Origin: CAZEJK01 sp964512045
Lineage (GTDB): Bacteria; Acidobacteriota; Thermoanaerobaculia; Thermoanaerobaculales; Sulfomarinibacteraceae
Length of the DNA stretch: 13,567 nt
Reading direction: 5' to 3'
NCBI GenBank assembly: GCA_964512045.1
Contig: CAZEJK010000136.1
Span: 1-13,567, forward strand
Positions within the stretch are counted from its first letter, which is position 1. Each line of letters opens with the position of its first letter. Position numbers and translations under genes: made by a program. Shown here in pieces: positions 1 to 6,271 of the stretch. The notes beneath the pieces are model-generated. The model was not told the origin of the DNA, did no database searches, and worked only from the letters and a program-made list of their open reading frames with translations.

Positions 1-271
1 GGGGCGTTGTTGGGGCGCGGGTTCTTCCACGGGATCTCTCCGCTCGCCAGGTGCTACGGGCCGTCACGGTTGCCGACTGGCCAACCACGGATGCATCGCC
101 ATGGCAGCTCGGTCGAGATGACGGGGCTCTTGGATGGGCGGTGTGCTCCGGTGGGACATGGTGCTGCACTGGGGGGTCCGGTTGCTGGAGGCTCGGTCGA
201 GATGACGTTGCTCTTGGATGGGCGGTGTGCTCCGGTGGGGTCCCGTGCGTCGCTGAGCACCACCGTCTGTG
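1..271. repeat. Partial dispersed-repeat block at left edge
   Basis: This stretch has no convincing gene. It holds one copy of the ~95 bp repeat described at 6445-6539: the left end ACGGGATCTCTCCGCTCGCC lies at 29-48 and the right end GCTCGGTCGAGATGA at 107-121. A segment of about 49 nt beginning with that right end is repeated in tandem at 191-239, 84 nt downstream, with only two or three differences. Several reading frames stay open here only because the repeats are GC-rich. The block lies directly after the 3' end of the leftward epimerase gene. No U-rich terminator is evident. Confidence 0.7.
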
Positions 272-1312
272 CTACTTGGAAGGGACCTCGTAGTAGTCGC
301 GGTACCAGGCCATGAAGCGGCGAACGCCCTCGGCGATCGGAGTGTTGGGGCGGAAGCCGACGGCACTGTCGAGACGGTCGACGTCGGCGGCCGTGGCCGG
401 GACGTCGCCGGGCTGCATCGGCAGCATGTTCTTGGTCGCCTCGCGGCCGAGCGCCTCCTCGATGACGCGGATGAACTCCATCAGCTCGACGGGGTTGTTG
501 TTGCCGATGTTGTACACCCGCCACGGCGCCGCGCTGGTGGCCGGGTTCGGATCGTCTCCGGTCCAGGTCGGATCCGGCACAGGGAGCGTGGTCATGGTGC
601 GCACCACGCCCTCGATGATGTCGTCGATGTAGGTGAAGTCGCGGCGCTGATTGCCGTAGCCGTACACGTCGATGGGCTCGCCGGCCAAGATGCTGGCCGT
701 GAACTTGAACAGCGCCATGTCCGGCCGGCCCCAGGGTCCGTAGACGGTGAAGAAGCGCAGGCCGGTGCACGGCAGACCGTAGAGGTGCGCGTAGGTGTGG
801 GCCATCAGCTCGTTGGCCTTCTTCGAGGCGGCATACAGGGAGACCGGATGGTCCACGGTGTGGTCCTCGGCGAACGGGTACGTGGTGTTGGCCCCGTAGA
901 CCGAGCTGGAGGAGGCGAACACGAGGTGGCCGACGCCCGTGTGGCGGCAGCCCTCGAGGATGTGCAGGAAGCCGGTCAGGTTCGAGTCGACATAGGCGTG
1001 CGGGTTGGTGAGGGAGTAGCGGACGCCGGCCTGGGCCGCGAGGTTGACGACCACGCCGAAGCTGTGGTCAGCGAACAGCTGCTCCATGCCCGCCCGGTCC
1101 GCCAGGTCGAGCCGTCGGAACTCGAAGCCGTCGCGGCCCTCGAGCTGCGCGAGGCGCGCCGCTTTCAGGGTCGGGTCGTAGTACTCGTTGAGGTTATCGA
1201 GGCCCACCACGCTCCAGCCATCATCGAGAAGCCGTCTGGCGAGATGGAAACCGATGAAGCCGGCAGCGCCCGTGATCAGGGCCGGGCGGGAGGAAAGCTC
1301 GTGTGGGTCCAT
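272..1312 (-). CDS. NAD-dependent sugar epimerase, UDP-glucuronate 4-epimerase-like
   Basis: This 346-residue protein is an extended short-chain dehydrogenase/reductase that most likely interconverts UDP-glucuronate and UDP-galacturonate for surface polysaccharide synthesis in the cytoplasm. The Rossmann glycine motif TGAAGFIG lies at residues 14-21. The acidic NAD-ribose region GLDNLNEYYDPTLK (37-50) is typical of UDP-glucuronate epimerases. ASSSSVYG (133-140) supplies the catalytic serine, and Tyr160 and Lys164 form the YxxxK pair. The later FFTVYGPWGRPDMA segment is also characteristic. Length matches the family (about 330-350). ATG at 1312 is preferred over upstream ATGs because an AGAGGG ribosome site lies just before it and the Rossmann fold starts soon after. 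It is a single gene with its own promoter (1424-1452). UDP-glucose 4-epimerase or a related NDP-sugar epimerase is the alternative; substrate cannot be proved from sequence. Confidence 0.9.
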   Translation of the reverse strand: MDPHELSSRPALITGAAGFIGFHLARRLLDDGWSVVGLDNLNEYYDPTLKAARLAQLEGRDGFEFRRLDLADRAGMEQLFADHSFGVVVNLAAQAGVRYSLTNPHAYVDSNLTGFLHILEGCRHTGVGHLVFASSSSVYGANTTYPFAEDHTVDHPVSLYAASKKANELMAHTYAHLYGLPCTGLRFFTVYGPWGRPDMALFKFTASILAGEPIDVYGYGNQRRDFTYIDDIIEGVVRTMTTLPVPDPTWTGDDPNPATSAAPWRVYNIGNNNPVELMEFIRVIEEALGREATKNMLPMQPGDVPATAADVDRLDSAVGFRPNTPIAEGVRRFMAWYRDYYEVPSK

Positions 1313-1423
1313 ACAACCCTCTTTCATGTGTTGTGAGTGTGCGGTCATGGGCCGCCAACGGCGCGTGCAGGCCACGGAGAGGCGGGGAAAAGACACAGCT
1401 GCCGCAGGCTGTTCCCACTCGCA

Positions 1424-1452
1424 AAGCTAAGCCGAAAGAAGACTTTTGTCAA
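1424..1452 (-). promoter_or_regulatory. Sigma70-type promoter of the epimerase gene
   Basis: On the minus strand a perfect -35 box TTGACA (1447-1452) is followed after 17 nt by a -10 box TAGCTT (1424-1429). Transcription should start near 1417, giving a leader of about 105 nt before the ATG at 1312. This is the closest match to the sigma70 consensus in the window. I see no clear riboswitch fold in the leader. Confidence 0.65.
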
Positions 1453-1656
1453 ATCAGCCGGTACTAACTGCACCGCCTGTTCAGCTTCAGCCGGCCTCGA
1501 TGCATTCCGCAACAGCCTATCGGCTCACTATTCTCTGGTGGAACTTCAGCATCGTCAACCCTGCCCCGCGAATGCCGCGAACGACCTGACAGAGGCTTGA
1601 CATGGCCTGGCGTGAGGCTTCGCGGAGGCTCGCGGTGGTCTGAGACCTCCTCGGTG

Positions 1657-1678
1657 GTCGGGGCATCCTTGCCCCGAC
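1657..1678. repeat. Perfect 9-bp hairpin
   Basis: GTCGGGGCA (1657-1665) pairs with TGCCCCGAC (1670-1678) around a four-base loop TCCT. There is no T-tract on either side, so a Rho-independent terminator is not supported. It is probably part of the dispersed intergenic repeat that continues into R2. Confidence 0.6.
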
Positions 1679-1710
1679 ACGGGGTCTCTGCGGCGCCATC
1701 GGTCGGGGCT

Positions 1711-1803
1711 GGAAGCCCTAACGCGGCCGCGGGCCGCAACCAAAGGGGTGCTCCGGTGGTGCCGATCCCGCGGCCGCGGAGCTGTGAGGTATTGGGTGTT
1801 GGC
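1711..1803 (-). repeat. Dispersed repeat R2, copy 1 (inverted relative to 5145-5237)
   Basis: The reverse complement of this 93-nt stretch aligns without apparent gaps to 5145-5237. The shared core includes ACAGCTCCGCGG, then CCCTTTGGTTGCGGCCC followed by GCGGCCGCGTT. By eye about three quarters or more of positions agree, with near-complete identity in the second half. Both copies are intergenic. No transposase or coding potential is visible. Confidence 0.75.
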
Positions 1804-1903
1804 TATTAGCTCCCCCACCCTCCCATCGACCCTCGCAGCGAGCGTCTTTACCACTCTTCGATGCCCGAAGCTCGCAAAGCAGGCTCCGGGGTGGGAGGGC
1901 GGC

Positions 1904-1931
1904 ATTAAGAACTTAAAATTAAGAACTTAGA
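1904..1931. repeat. AT-rich 14-nt tandem repeat
   Basis: ATTAAGAACTTAAA (1904-1917) is followed immediately by ATTAAGAACTTAGA (1918-1931). It stands out as an AT-rich island in GC-rich DNA. It could be a promoter-like or bendable element, or the edge of a dispersed repeat. No function can be assigned. Confidence 0.6.
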
Positions 1932-2029
1932 ACTCTCCCCAGCACCTTTGCTTCGCATTTTCGAAGATGTGGGATGCTTGAGTCGCTCACCACCGTTTGT
2001 GCAGTTGTGAAACCCGATTGCCCGCGGGC

Positions 2030-3172
2030 CTACAGCCCTTCCTTCTCGAGGATGCGGCCGATGGCCTCCAGCTCACCCTTGGTGATGTAGAAGTGGGGCG
2101 AGAGGCGCAGGTAGCCCTGGCGAACGGAGCAGATGACGTTGCGCTCACGCAGGCGGCGCATGGCCTCGCGCGGCAGGATGTCGGCGTGCCGCGCCGCCAC
2201 GATGCCGGCCACAGGATGGCCGGGCCCCGGCGAGTACACGTCCCACCCATGCGCGATCAGGATGCGACCGAGGATCCGCGACGCCATCTCCACCCGTGCC
2301 TGGATATGCTCCCGCTCCACCGACTGGATCAGATCGAGGGCCGCGGCCAGGCCGGCGATACCGACGCCGTTGGGCGCTCCGGGCTCGAAGCGACGGCCGT
2401 CGGGCAGGTGCTCGAGACGGTCGAGGAACATGGTGCCGCGGTCGCGGTGGACGTTGCGCCATCCCGACAGCGCCGGGCGCAGCTTGGCGCGCAGGCGCGG
2501 CGTGGTGGCCATGAGGCCGATGCCTTCGGGACCGAGGAGCCACTTGTGGGCGTCGGCGACGAGGGCGTCGACACCGAGCGCCGACATCCGCATCGGCAGG
2601 ACGCCGAGGGCCTGGATGGCGTCGACCACGAACCAGACACTGTTGTCGTGGCAGATCCGTCCGAGCTGGGCCAGGGGTGCGATCCAGCCGGTGTGGAACG
2701 CCACCCACGACACCGCCAGCACGCGGGTGCGCAGGCCGATCCGCTTCTCCACCTCGTGGGGGTCGATCCGCCCGTCCGGCTGCGGGAAGCGCACCACCTT
2801 CACGCCGCGCCGCTCGAGGTTGAGCCACGGCGCCACGTTCGTGGCGAACTCCTCCTCCCCCACCAGGATCTCGTCGCCGGGCTGCCAGTCGAGCCCCTCG
2901 GCGATCAGGCTCAAGCCCTCGCTGGTGCTCTTGATGAGCGAGATGTCCTCGGCGTCACACTCGATCAGCTGGGCGCCGAGGTGGCGGCAGGTCATCGCCT
3001 GCTGCGTCCACGCTTGCAGGTTGTCGGCGCCGCCTCCCTCCTGGTCTGCGATCCGTTGGCGCATCGCCTCTGCCACCGGCCGCGGCAGCGGGCACAGCGC
3101 CGCATGGTCCAGGTACAGGCTCCGCTCACGGATCGGGAACTCCGGCAACCAGCGTCCGAGATCAAACGTCAT
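2030..3172 (-). CDS. Class V PLP-dependent aminotransferase (cysteine desulfurase / isopenicillin N epimerase-like)
   Basis: This 380-residue cytoplasmic protein belongs to fold-type I, class V PLP enzymes. The motif VADAHKWLLGPEG (205-217) contains the Schiff-base lysine, Lys210. Asp184 in VVDAIQALG (182-190) is the expected partner of the pyridine nitrogen. His160 in SWVAFHTGW lies near the cofactor pocket, and Arg356 in YLRLSPHFY (354-362) is placed like the substrate-carboxylate arginine. There is no conserved mobile catalytic cysteine loop of the IscS type (Cys348 sits in RNVICSVRQG, a different context), so sulfur delivery is not supported. The likely chemistry is amino transfer, epimerisation or a lyase reaction on an unknown amino acid. 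Length and start fit the family. It is divergent to the zinc-ribbon gene at 3288. A TATGAT hexamer at 3181-3186 (-) sits only 8 nt before the ATG, so the mRNA may be leaderless. Confidence 0.88.
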   Translation of the reverse strand: MTFDLGRWLPEFPIRERSLYLDHAALCPLPRPVAEAMRQRIADQEGGGADNLQAWTQQAMTCRHLGAQLIECDAEDISLIKSTSEGLSLIAEGLDWQPGDEILVGEEEFATNVAPWLNLERRGVKVVRFPQPDGRIDPHEVEKRIGLRTRVLAVSWVAFHTGWIAPLAQLGRICHDNSVWFVVDAIQALGVLPMRMSALGVDALVADAHKWLLGPEGIGLMATTPRLRAKLRPALSGWRNVHRDRGTMFLDRLEHLPDGRRFEPGAPNGVGIAGLAAALDLIQSVEREHIQARVEMASRILGRILIAHGWDVYSPGPGHPVAGIVAARHADILPREAMRRLRERNVICSVRQGYLRLSPHFYITKGELEAIGRILEKEGL

Positions 3173-3180
3173 CGCGCGAT

Positions 3181-3186
3181 ATCATA
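3181..3186 (-). promoter_or_regulatory. Candidate -10 box of the aminotransferase gene
   Basis: TATGAT on the minus strand matches the -10 consensus at five of six positions. It ends 8 nt upstream of the start codon, which would give an almost leaderless transcript. A TTGACA lies only 8 nt upstream of it (3195-3200), which is too close to be its -35 box, so the assignment is weak. Confidence 0.3.
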
Positions 3187-3205
3187 GCGCGCCTTGTCAA
3201 CGAGA

Positions 3206-3234
3206 TGGAGCCCGTGCGGCGCAGTCGGTACAAT
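3206..3234 (+). promoter_or_regulatory. Candidate promoter of the zinc-ribbon gene
   Basis: TACAAT at 3229-3234 matches the -10 consensus at five of six positions. A weak -35 (TGGAGC, 3206-3211) lies 17 nt upstream. The predicted start near 3241 gives a leader of about 47 nt, with ribosome site CAGGAG at 3275-3280 seven nt before the ATG at 3288. Confidence 0.4.
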
Positions 3235-3287
3235 ACCCCCGGAGCGCTCCCGGTGTGGAGCGTGAGACCACTGACAGGAGTGCAATC

Positions 3288-3773
3288 ATGCCGGTCTACG
3301 AGTTCCTATGCCCACGCTGCAACCGGATCTACTCGTTTCTCTCGTATCGCATCAACACCACCAAGGTGCCCACCTGCCCGAAGTGCGGCGCCGAGGACCT
3401 GCGACGCCGGACGTCGCGGTTCGGGGTCGGGCGGAAGGGTGCGTCGTCGCCGGAAGGCGGCGGCGGCGGCGGCGAGGATGATTTCGACGATCCGCGGATG
3501 GAGCGGGAGATGATGAAGCTCGCCGCCGAGATGGAGAGCATGGACGAGAACGATCCGCGGCAGATGGCACATGCGGTGCGCAAGATGGCGGAGCTGTCCG
3601 GCGAGCCGATCACGCCCGCGATGGAGGAGATGGTGCGTCGCCTGGAGAAGGGTGAGGACCCGGAGAAGGTCGAGGAGGAGATGGGCGACGAGCTCGAGGA
3701 GGAGATGGGCGGCGACGGTGGCTTCGGTGGCGCTGGAGCGCCCGACTACGACGACGGGCTCTACCCGATGTAG
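3288..3773 (+). CDS. FmdB-type zinc ribbon protein with acidic helical tail
   Basis: This 161-residue protein starts MPVYEFLCPRC, the signature of the FmdB/CxxC regulatory-type zinc ribbon family. Cys8-x2-Cys11 and Cys30-x2-Cys33 form one zinc site. A glycine-rich linker (about residues 55-62) joins it to a highly charged, methionine- and glutamate-rich region (about 65-140, including RRLEKGEDPEKVEEEMGDEL), predicted helical and possibly coiled coil. The end is glycine-rich. The family is commonly annotated as regulatory, but its function is not established. The long acidic extension is a variant I recall from other high-GC bacteria, so it is probably normal for the subfamily. The ATG at 3288 has a good ribosome site (CAGGAG), and the zinc ribbon begins at once, which fixes the start. 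It is a single gene, followed by the palindrome array. Confidence 0.85.
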   Translation: MPVYEFLCPRCNRIYSFLSYRINTTKVPTCPKCGAEDLRRRTSRFGVGRKGASSPEGGGGGGEDDFDDPRMEREMMKLAAEMESMDENDPRQMAHAVRKMAELSGEPITPAMEEMVRRLEKGEDPEKVEEEMGDELEEEMGGDGGFGGAGAPDYDDGLYPM

Positions 3774-3823
3774 CCGCTCCCGATCGCAACCGGCTCCCCG
3801 TCGCTCCCGCCCATCCACGGACA

Positions 3824-4116
3824 GCAGACATCTGGTCCGCATCGGGCCTCGCTGCAGGCTCGACCGCATGCCGACACCCCCACAGGGACCGCGGACATCT
3901 TGTCCGCATCGGGCCTTGCTGCAGGCTCGATGCTGCGGACGGGACGTCCGCGGTCCTCTCCGGCTTCTCCGCTGTTGGACCGCGGACATCTTGTCCGCAT
4001 CGGGCCTCGCTGCAAGCTCGACCGCATGCCGACACCCCACAGGGACCGCGGACATCTTGTCCGCATCGGGCCTTGCTGCAGGCTCGATGCTGCGGACGGG
4101 ACGTCCGCGGTCCTTT
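3824..4116. repeat. Tandem array of palindromic units (two A-B pairs)
   Basis: The core GCGGACATCTTGTCCGC, itself a hairpin (GCGGAC / GTCCGC), recurs at 3891-3907, 3982-3998 and 4048-4064. A diverged form starts at 3824. The four units alternate in type: A at 3824, B at 3891, A at 3982, B at 4048. The composite period is about 157 nt. Each B unit (3885-3956 and 4042-4114) is a near-perfect palindrome with arms of about 33 nt: it opens with GGGACCGCGGAC and closes with GTCCGCGGTCC, and an inner pair GCATCGGGCC / GGCTCGATGC flanks TTGCTGCA. Spurious open frames cross the array on both strands, but there is no coding signal. It resembles REP/BIME-type intergenic palindromes. It could also act as a strong hairpin after the zinc-ribbon gene. 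Confidence 0.85.
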
Positions 4117-4211
4117 GGGGAGAGCGAAGGCGGCATTGCAGGCGGGGGTTCGGAGAGGTCCGATGGAATCTCGATGGGCTCGGTCTCGTTGTCCTCTTGC
4201 GGTGCGGGGTC

Positions 4212-4220
4212 TGGTATGCT
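4212..4220 (+). promoter_or_regulatory. Extended -10 element upstream of the metallophosphoesterase
   Basis: TGGTATGCT fits the extended -10 form TGnTATnnT. No good -35 lies at the right distance (TTGTCC at 4188 is 21 nt away), but extended -10 promoters can work without one. A start near 4227 would leave about 30 nt before the ATG at 4258, or make an in-frame GTG at 4228 nearly leaderless. Confidence 0.4.
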
Positions 4221-4257
4221 GGCGCGCGTGGTCGGCTCCTCCGTGCCACGTCAGCTC

Positions 4258-5127
4258 ATGGTGATCCGCCGAAGAACCCACCGTCTGCGGAAGTTCCGCG
4301 CCCAAGCGTCCTCGCGCCTGTCACCCCACGTGGACACCGCTCGGCGTGTGCTCAGCGGAGCGCCGGAGATCCCCGAGGTCCGCCGCGTGTTCCTCGAGCA
4401 TCCCGACGTGCCGCGACAGTGGGACGGGCTCACCCTCTTGCAGATCTCCGACGTCCACGCCGGTCCGTACATGCCACCGTCGCGGATGCGCAAGATCCGC
4501 CAGATGGTGGAGCGCCTGCCGATCGACCTGGTCGTCTTCACCGGCGATCAGGTGGACCGTCGGCCGTCGGACGCCGCCGCGTTCGTTCGCGGGTTCTACG
4601 GCATCTCGGCGCCGCTCGGCGTCTACGGCATCCTCGGCAACCACGACCACTATATCGACCCTGCCCTCTCACGGTGGGCCCTCGAGAAGGCCGGGATCAC
4701 GCCGCTGGTCAACCAGACGGTGCGGCTGAAGGCCGGCGGCTCGTGGCTGGCGATCACCGGTCTCGAGGACCTGACGGCCGTCAACGGCCGGCGCCCCGAC
4801 TTCGGCGAGATCGCGCGCAGCGAAGCGGACTTCAAGGTGTGTCTGTCCCACCAGCCGCAGGGGTTCGATCAGGCTGCCGCGGCCGGAGCACAGGTGACGC
4901 TGTCCGGTCACACCCACGGCGGGCAGATCGCCTTCCCGAGCCGGCGGGTGAATGTGGCGCGGTTCCACACGCGCTACATCGCGGGTCCGTACGCGACGGA
5001 CACGGCACTGCTGTACGTGTCACGCGGCATCGGTGTGGGCGCCGTGCCGTGGCGCGTCGGCTCGCCGCCGGAGCTGGACCTGATCACGGTGCAGCGGGCC
5101 GCTGCCGTCACGTCAAAGGTGGCGTAG
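4258..5127 (+). CDS. Calcineurin-like metallophosphoesterase (YkuE-type)
   Basis: This protein of 289 residues from the chosen ATG has the full dimetal phosphoesterase motif set: Asp65 and His67 in ISDVHAG, Asp97 in FTGDQVD, Asn128-His129 in GNHDHY, His198 in LSHQP, and His218/His220 in SGHTHGGQ. It should hydrolyse a phosphomonoester or phosphodiester. Relatives are often membrane-anchored, with several helices or a signal segment before the DVH motif. This one has only a short, arginine-rich N-terminus with no hydrophobic span, so it is probably cytoplasmic or peripherally bound. Substrate is unknown; lipid A/UDP-diacylglucosamine pyrophosphatase-like or general phosphodiesterase activity are possible. 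The start is uncertain: in-frame ATG 4216 overlaps the -10-like element and GTG 4228 is a second option. No strong ribosome site precedes 4258. The gene stands alone between repeats. Confidence 0.85.
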   Translation: MVIRRRTHRLRKFRAQASSRLSPHVDTARRVLSGAPEIPEVRRVFLEHPDVPRQWDGLTLLQISDVHAGPYMPPSRMRKIRQMVERLPIDLVVFTGDQVDRRPSDAAAFVRGFYGISAPLGVYGILGNHDHYIDPALSRWALEKAGITPLVNQTVRLKAGGSWLAITGLEDLTAVNGRRPDFGEIARSEADFKVCLSHQPQGFDQAAAAGAQVTLSGHTHGGQIAFPSRRVNVARFHTRYIAGPYATDTALLYVSRGIGVGAVPWRVGSPPELDLITVQRAAAVTSKVA

Positions 5128-5144
5128 GCCCCGAGGCCAGCACG

Positions 5145-5237
5145 GCCGATACCGAGCTACTGACAGCTCCGCGGGCGCGGGACCGGCGCCATTGGAGCCT
5201 CCCTTTGGTTGCGGCCCGCGGCCGCGTTGGCGGCTCA
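5145..5237 (+). repeat. Dispersed repeat R2, copy 2
   Basis: This 93-nt stretch, 17 nt after the metallophosphoesterase stop, aligns to the reverse complement of 1711-1803. The best-conserved part is CCCTTTGGTTGCGGCCCGCG followed by GCCGCGTT (5201-5228). No coding potential is visible. Nothing further is recognisable between it and the VapB promoter (5238-5371). Confidence 0.75.
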
Positions 5238-5371
5238 CCCCGGCGACAACCAGGGCCGAGTCCCGAGACACGAACGACAGCCCGTAGACGAGGCTGGCGA
5301 GCAGCTTGGGCGGCCATCCGCCGGAGGTGCTGGCCTCCGGGTCACGCGGCCGACATGAGCCCCCCTCCGGG

Positions 5372-5400
5372 TTGACGAAGATGCACAGACTCTGCATATT
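5372..5400 (+). promoter_or_regulatory. vapBC promoter with overlapping TGCAT repeats
   Basis: TTGACG (5372-5377) and CATATT (5395-5400) are separated by 17 nt and form a plausible sigma70 promoter. The expected start, six or seven bases after the -10, falls on the vapB ATG at 5407, so the message would be leaderless. ATGCA (5381-5385) and TGCAT (5393-5397) form an inverted repeat, and TGCA words recur up to 5408. This is where a VapB dimer or the VapBC complex would be expected to bind for autorepression; the repressor role is inferred from the family. Confidence 0.5.
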
Positions 5401-5406
5401 GCATGC

Positions 5407-5655
5407 ATGGCGACGAAGACCATCTCTCTGCGTCTCGAGGCGTACGAGCGGCTCAAGCGGGCTCGACGTTTTCCGGACGAGTCCTTCAGCGAGGTCATCA
5501 GCCGTGCGGTGTGGCCGAATCAGACGGTCACCGGAGAGGAGCTGCTGGAGCGGATCGCTCGACGGGGTGCGACCATGACCGAGGAGGAGGCGGCGGCGGT
5601 CGAGGCGGCGAAGCGGGAGGTCGGGGCACCGGAGGACAAGTGGGCGCGGGACTGA
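5407..5655 (+). CDS. vapB: VapB-type antitoxin (ribbon-helix-helix/DUF217-like)
   Basis: This is an 82-residue antitoxin. The N-terminal part ATKTISLRLEAYERLKRAR (2-20), followed by SFSEVISRAV, is the DNA-binding and dimerisation segment seen in DUF217/COG1753-like VapB proteins. The acidic, alanine-rich C-terminus (TMTEEEAAAVEAAKREVGAPED) is the sort of flexible tail that wraps and blocks a PIN toxin. It overlaps the toxin gene by 16 nt, and the toxin's GGAGG ribosome site (5631-5635) lies inside its 3' end, which suggests coupled translation. The ATG at 5407 is chosen because the TISLR strand starts at once. There is no Shine-Dalgarno sequence, consistent with a leaderless message. Confidence 0.85.
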   Translation: MATKTISLRLEAYERLKRARRFPDESFSEVISRAVWPNQTVTGEELLERIARRGATMTEEEAAAVEAAKREVGAPEDKWARD

Positions 5656-6038
5656 TCCTGGAGACCACCTTCGTGGTCGACCTCGAGCGTGAGCTTCTCC
5701 AGTCCCAACCGGGGGCCGCTCACGACCTCCTGCAGCGACAGGCAGCCGAACCGCTGTTTCTCACCTTCACCATCGCCGGCGAGCTCGCTGCTGGCTATGG
5801 CGCCGCAGGCCGTGACCGGTGGGAGGAGCTGCTGGCGCCGTTCCACATCCTCCCCTGCTCCCTCGACATCTGTTGGCACTACGCCCGGGCCGAGCGCCAC
5901 CTGCGCGCCAACGGCATGCTGATCGGTACGAACGACCTGTGGATCGGGGCAACCGGTCTCGCGTACGGAATGGGAGTCGTCACGCGCAATGTCAACCACT
6001 ACCGACGGATCCCGGAGCTGCACGTCGTCACCTACTGA
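5640..6038 (+). CDS. vapC: VapC-type PIN-domain toxin ribonuclease
   Basis: This 132-residue PIN-domain protein should be a Mg2+-dependent RNase that cleaves tRNA or rRNA and is held inactive by the VapB encoded just upstream. The start is GTG 5640, placed 4 nt after a perfect GGAGG; no ATG gives a full domain. Expected acidic residues are Glu8 (in LILETTFVVDLE, where most VapCs have Asp), Glu48 (TIAGELAAGY) and Asp99 (GTNDLWIGATGL). The fourth position, in VTRNVNHYRRIPEL, is Asn117, as in many VapCs. The Asp-to-Glu change at the first metal ligand is unusual and could weaken catalysis. Length is normal. A 21-bp tandem repeat follows 40 nt after the stop. Confidence 0.87.
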   Translation: MGAGLILETTFVVDLERELLQSQPGAAHDLLQRQAAEPLFLTFTIAGELAAGYGAAGRDRWEELLAPFHILPCSLDICWHYARAERHLRANGMLIGTNDLWIGATGLAYGMGVVTRNVNHYRRIPELHVVTY

Positions 6039-6271
6039 CGCGGCCGCGCATGCCGGGACCACGTTCGCCGAGGTTGCACTGTGTGAGACCGGGACCGAAC
6101 TGTGTGAGACCGGGACCGATATGAGGCGCCTTCACCCTCGCCCCGTCACGGATGCCGGCAGCCCGGCTCCGCCCGGGGGGCTACGCCGTGGCACGGCCGG
6201 CCCCGGATGATGGGCTGACATCAGCCGCAAGGCTATGTACCGACCCTGGCTTGACAGCTGTATCAACCCTC
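6039..6271. other. Gene-free spacer after vapC
   Basis: No plausible gene is present. The spacer contains the 21-bp tandem repeat at 6078-6119 and a perfect inverted repeat GGCTGA-CA-TCAGCC near 6213-6226. A TTGACA at 6252-6257 has no convincing -10 partner. GC-rich inverted segments around 6150-6200 may be part of another dispersed repeat. Confidence 0.5.
6078..6119 (+). repeat. 21-bp direct tandem repeat, two copies
   Basis: The unit ACTGTGTGAGACCGGGACCG plus a final A occurs at 6078-6098 and again, identical, at 6099-6119. Because 21 is a multiple of three it keeps frames open, but no protein is evident. From memory, this word occurs between genes in related metagenome assemblies; I could not check that. 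Confidence 0.75.

Larger units (their letters stand above)
1500..1930. other. Gene-free repeat-rich spacer (within 1453-2029)
   Basis: No reading frame here resembles a protein. The stretch holds a perfect hairpin at 1657-1678 (GTCGGGGCA, loop TCCT, TGCCCCGAC), a small palindrome GGTCTGAGACC at 1637-1647, the dispersed repeat R2 at 1711-1803, and an AT-rich 14-nt tandem at 1904-1931. The flanks 1453-1500 and 1932-2029 show nothing I can name. The spacer lies upstream of the leftward epimerase and downstream of the leftward aminotransferase. Confidence 0.6.

Noticed and set aside
269..1336. A 355-residue plus-strand frame over the epimerase
   Set aside because: It is a mirror of the epimerase gene in GC-rich DNA, with no domain-like sequence, whereas the minus strand has complete catalytic motifs and a consensus promoter.
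3195..3200. TTGACA on the minus strand as -35 box for the aminotransferase
   Set aside because: It lies 8 nt from the only good -10 hexamer, and the sequence at the correct 17-nt distance is GCGCGA, not a -10 box.
2133..3287. Long upstream extension of the zinc-ribbon frame on the plus strand (385 codons)
   Set aside because: It is antisense to the aminotransferase, composed mostly of arginine, serine and proline. The real protein starts at 3288, behind a ribosome site and at the conserved MPVYEF start.
3824..4116. CRISPR array
   Set aside because: Repeat units are palindromic, alternate in type, are spaced 66-91 nt apart, and the 'spacers' are themselves repeated. No cas genes are present.
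3900..4305. Long frames on both strands across the palindrome array
   Set aside because: Their residues repeat with the DNA repeats and have no start or ribosome-site support. They are open because of composition and repeat length.
6252..6257. TTGACA as promoter for a rightward gene
   Set aside because: No -10 box lies at 16-18 nt and no gene follows; the repeat R3A begins there.
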